DNA of 6,843 nucleotides, from NCBI GenBank assembly GCA_003222555.1, contig QHWL01000033.1:1-6843 (forward strand), written 5' to 3'. The position numbers were made by a program, and so were the translations under genes. Below are positions 5,661 to 6,843 of this stretch, piece by piece. Position 1 is the stretch's first letter; every line of letters begins with the position of its first letter. Source of the DNA: Acidobacteriota bacterium (GTDB lineage: Bacteria > Acidobacteriota > Vicinamibacteria > Vicinamibacterales > CAVVIG01). The notes under the pieces were generated by a model. The model made no database searches and had not been told where the DNA came from. It was given only the letters and a program-made list of their open reading frames with translations.

Positions 5661-6843
5661 ATGCTTATCAGCCGACGCTGGCTTTGGACGCTTGGATTGT
5701 GGGCCATCACGACGGTGATGATGGCCGCACAGGATGCCACAACACTCACGGGGGTCGTCACCACGAGCGCTGACGGCCTTTCCGTGCCCGGCGCAGTTGT
5801 CTCCGTCGTCGGTCTCAACGCGGCCGCGACAACGGATGGCACCGGGCGTTACACGTTGGAGATCTCGCGATCGCTCGCGCCCGGCGGGAAGGCGCAGATC
5901 AAGGTGGAAGGGCTCGGCCTGCCAGCGAAGATCATCGAGGTCGACCTCATGCCCGGACCGATGAGCCTCGACATCGCGCTGAGCATCGGCTTTTCGGAGA
6001 CCGTGACGGTCGGGTCGCGCGCGGTCGGCGCCGAGGCCCAGAAAGCCGTTCCGGTCGACATCATTACGCAAGAACAGATCGCTTCGAGCGGCTATGCCGA
6101 AACGGCGCAGGTCCTCGAAGCGATCGCTCCGTCGTTCAATTTTCCGCGCCCCACGATTACCGACGGCACGGACACGGTGCGTCCTGCCACGCTTCGGGGG
6201 CTGGGCCCCGACCAAGTGCTGGTGCTCATCAACGGCAAGCGCCGTCATCAGAGCGCGCTCGTCCATTTGAACTCGAGCATCGGACGAGGCTCGACAGGCG
6301 TGGACCTGAACGCCATTCCCGTGTCGGCTATCGAGCACATCGAGGTATTGCGCGACGGTGCCGCCGCGCAGTACGGCTCGGACGCGATCGCCGGCGTGAT
6401 CAACATCGTCCTCAAAGGCGGAGTCTCGGGCCCGACGATCACGTCGAAAGTCGGAATGTCGTGGGGAAGCTTTGTGGGCAACGCGTGCACACCGAGCGGC
6501 CTGACGTGCGCTCCGGGTTCTGATCTCAAGTTCTCGGACGGCGGCCTGTTCGACGGAGGGGGTTCCTGGGGGTTGCCGCTCGGCAAGGGCAGCTTGCTCG
6601 TCGCCGCCGAATACCGGCACCACAACCGGACCAATCGCGCGTCGATCGATCCGCGCGACCAGATCGTCGCCGGCGATGCCGGAAACAATGCGGTCCCCGA
6701 GCCGAACCACCGGTGGGGAGATCCCGACACGCGCGACTCCATGAGCTTCGTGAACGCCAGCGTTCCGCTCAACGATCGGCAGACCCGCTGGGTATATGCA
6801 TTCGGCGGCTTCAGCCGCCGCGTGGCCAACAGTGCGGGCTTTT
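5661..6843 (+). CDS. TonB-dependent outer-membrane receptor with N-terminal carboxypeptidase-regulatory-like domain, 3' end missing
   Basis: The first 394 residues are present; the frame is open at the right edge. These receptors import scarce ligands across the outer membrane using energy from TonB-ExbB-ExbD. Residues 1-23 form a Sec signal peptide: basic start, hydrophobic core and Ala-Ala before Gln24. Residues 27-110 resemble a carboxypeptidase-regulatory-like beta domain (LTGVV, VPGAVVSVVG, TTDGTGRYTLEI). SETVTVGSR (112-120) could be a TonB box. The plug domain covers about 128-252, with PVDIITQEQI (131-140), TLRGLGPDQVLVLINGKRRH (177-196) and the hallmark IEHIEVLRDGAAAQYGSDAI (224-243) leading to AGVINIVLK. 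Barrel strands begin after 255. Cys276 and Cys283 may form a disulphide in an early loop. Family receptors usually run to 800-1000 residues, so over half is missing. The ligand (siderophore, sugar or other) cannot be assigned. The gene is divergent from the molybdenum-enzyme operon. Confidence 0.93.
   Translation, partial: MLISRRWLWTLGLWAITTVMMAAQDATTLTGVVTTSADGLSVPGAVVSVVGLNAAATTDGTGRYTLEISRSLAPGGKAQIKVEGLGLPAKIIEVDLMPGPMSLDIALSIGFSETVTVGSRAVGAEAQKAVPVDIITQEQIASSGYAETAQVLEAIAPSFNFPRPTITDGTDTVRPATLRGLGPDQVLVLINGKRRHQSALVHLNSSIGRGSTGVDLNAIPVSAIEHIEVLRDGAAAQYGSDAIAGVINIVLKGGVSGPTITSKVGMSWGSFVGNACTPSGLTCAPGSDLKFSDGGLFDGGGSWGLPLGKGSLLVAAEYRHHNRTNRASIDPRDQIVAGDAGNNAVPEPNHRWGDPDTRDSMSFVNASVPLNDRQTRWVYAFGGFSRRVANSAGF

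Noticed and set aside
5540..5842. N-terminal extension of the fusion gene to an ATG at 5842
   Set aside because: It would overlap the signal peptide and regulatory-like domain of the divergent receptor, and would bury a well-formed Tat signal 101 residues inside the protein. The ATG at 5539 is preferred.
5583..6710. Minus-strand open frame of 375 codons
   Set aside because: It is antisense to the TonB receptor, whose frame has clear plug-domain motifs; the product is Arg/Asp/His-rich with no recognisable domain.

Overview
The window is GC-rich, densely coding DNA from a Gram-negative bacterium. The evidence for a Gram-negative is a TonB-dependent outer-membrane receptor, a Tat-exported molybdenum enzyme and an O-antigen-ligase-like membrane protein. 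A receptor with an N-terminal carboxypeptidase-regulatory-like domain beside a Tat-exported molybdenum hydroxylase would fit Acidobacteriota or a similar soil lineage. That placement is inference; no phylogenetic marker is present.

Layout, left to right. At 1-1277 (minus) is a 5'-complete, 3'-truncated polytopic membrane protein of the O-antigen ligase / Wzy-like superfamily. At 1351-1689 (minus) is a 112-residue protein I do not recognise. At 1701-2690 (minus) is the FAD-binding subunit of a xanthine dehydrogenase-family enzyme, with a four-cysteine insert. At 2687-5539 (minus) is a 950-residue fusion of a Tat signal, a [2Fe-2S] domain pair and a molybdopterin-binding domain. A 121-bp divergent intergenic region follows (5540-5660). 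From 5661 to the right edge (plus) runs the N-terminal 394 residues of a TonB-dependent receptor. No RNA gene, insertion sequence, CRISPR array or convincing terminator was seen, and no gene-free stretch exceeds 300 bases.

How the genes work together. The fusion gene, FAD gene and small gene are packed as an operon: a 4-base ATGA overlap, then an 11-base gap. The first two supply a complete electron path from molybdenum cofactor through two [2Fe-2S] clusters to FAD, possibly with an extra Fe-S cluster in the FAD subunit. Only the fusion carries a Tat signal, so the folded complex is probably exported as one unit to the periplasm, as in the PaoABC aldehyde oxidoreductase of E. coli. The substrate cannot be read from sequence. 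The divergent receptor shares the upstream region and may import a related compound or simply be a neighbour. The membrane protein at the left probably belongs to surface polysaccharide or glycosylation functions and is not obviously linked.

The most notable points are the subunit architecture of the molybdenum enzyme (ferredoxin-molybdopterin fusion plus a separate cysteine-bearing FAD subunit), the unrecognised third gene of its operon, and a membrane-protein gene lying in a different frame from the longest complete open frame over the same DNA.
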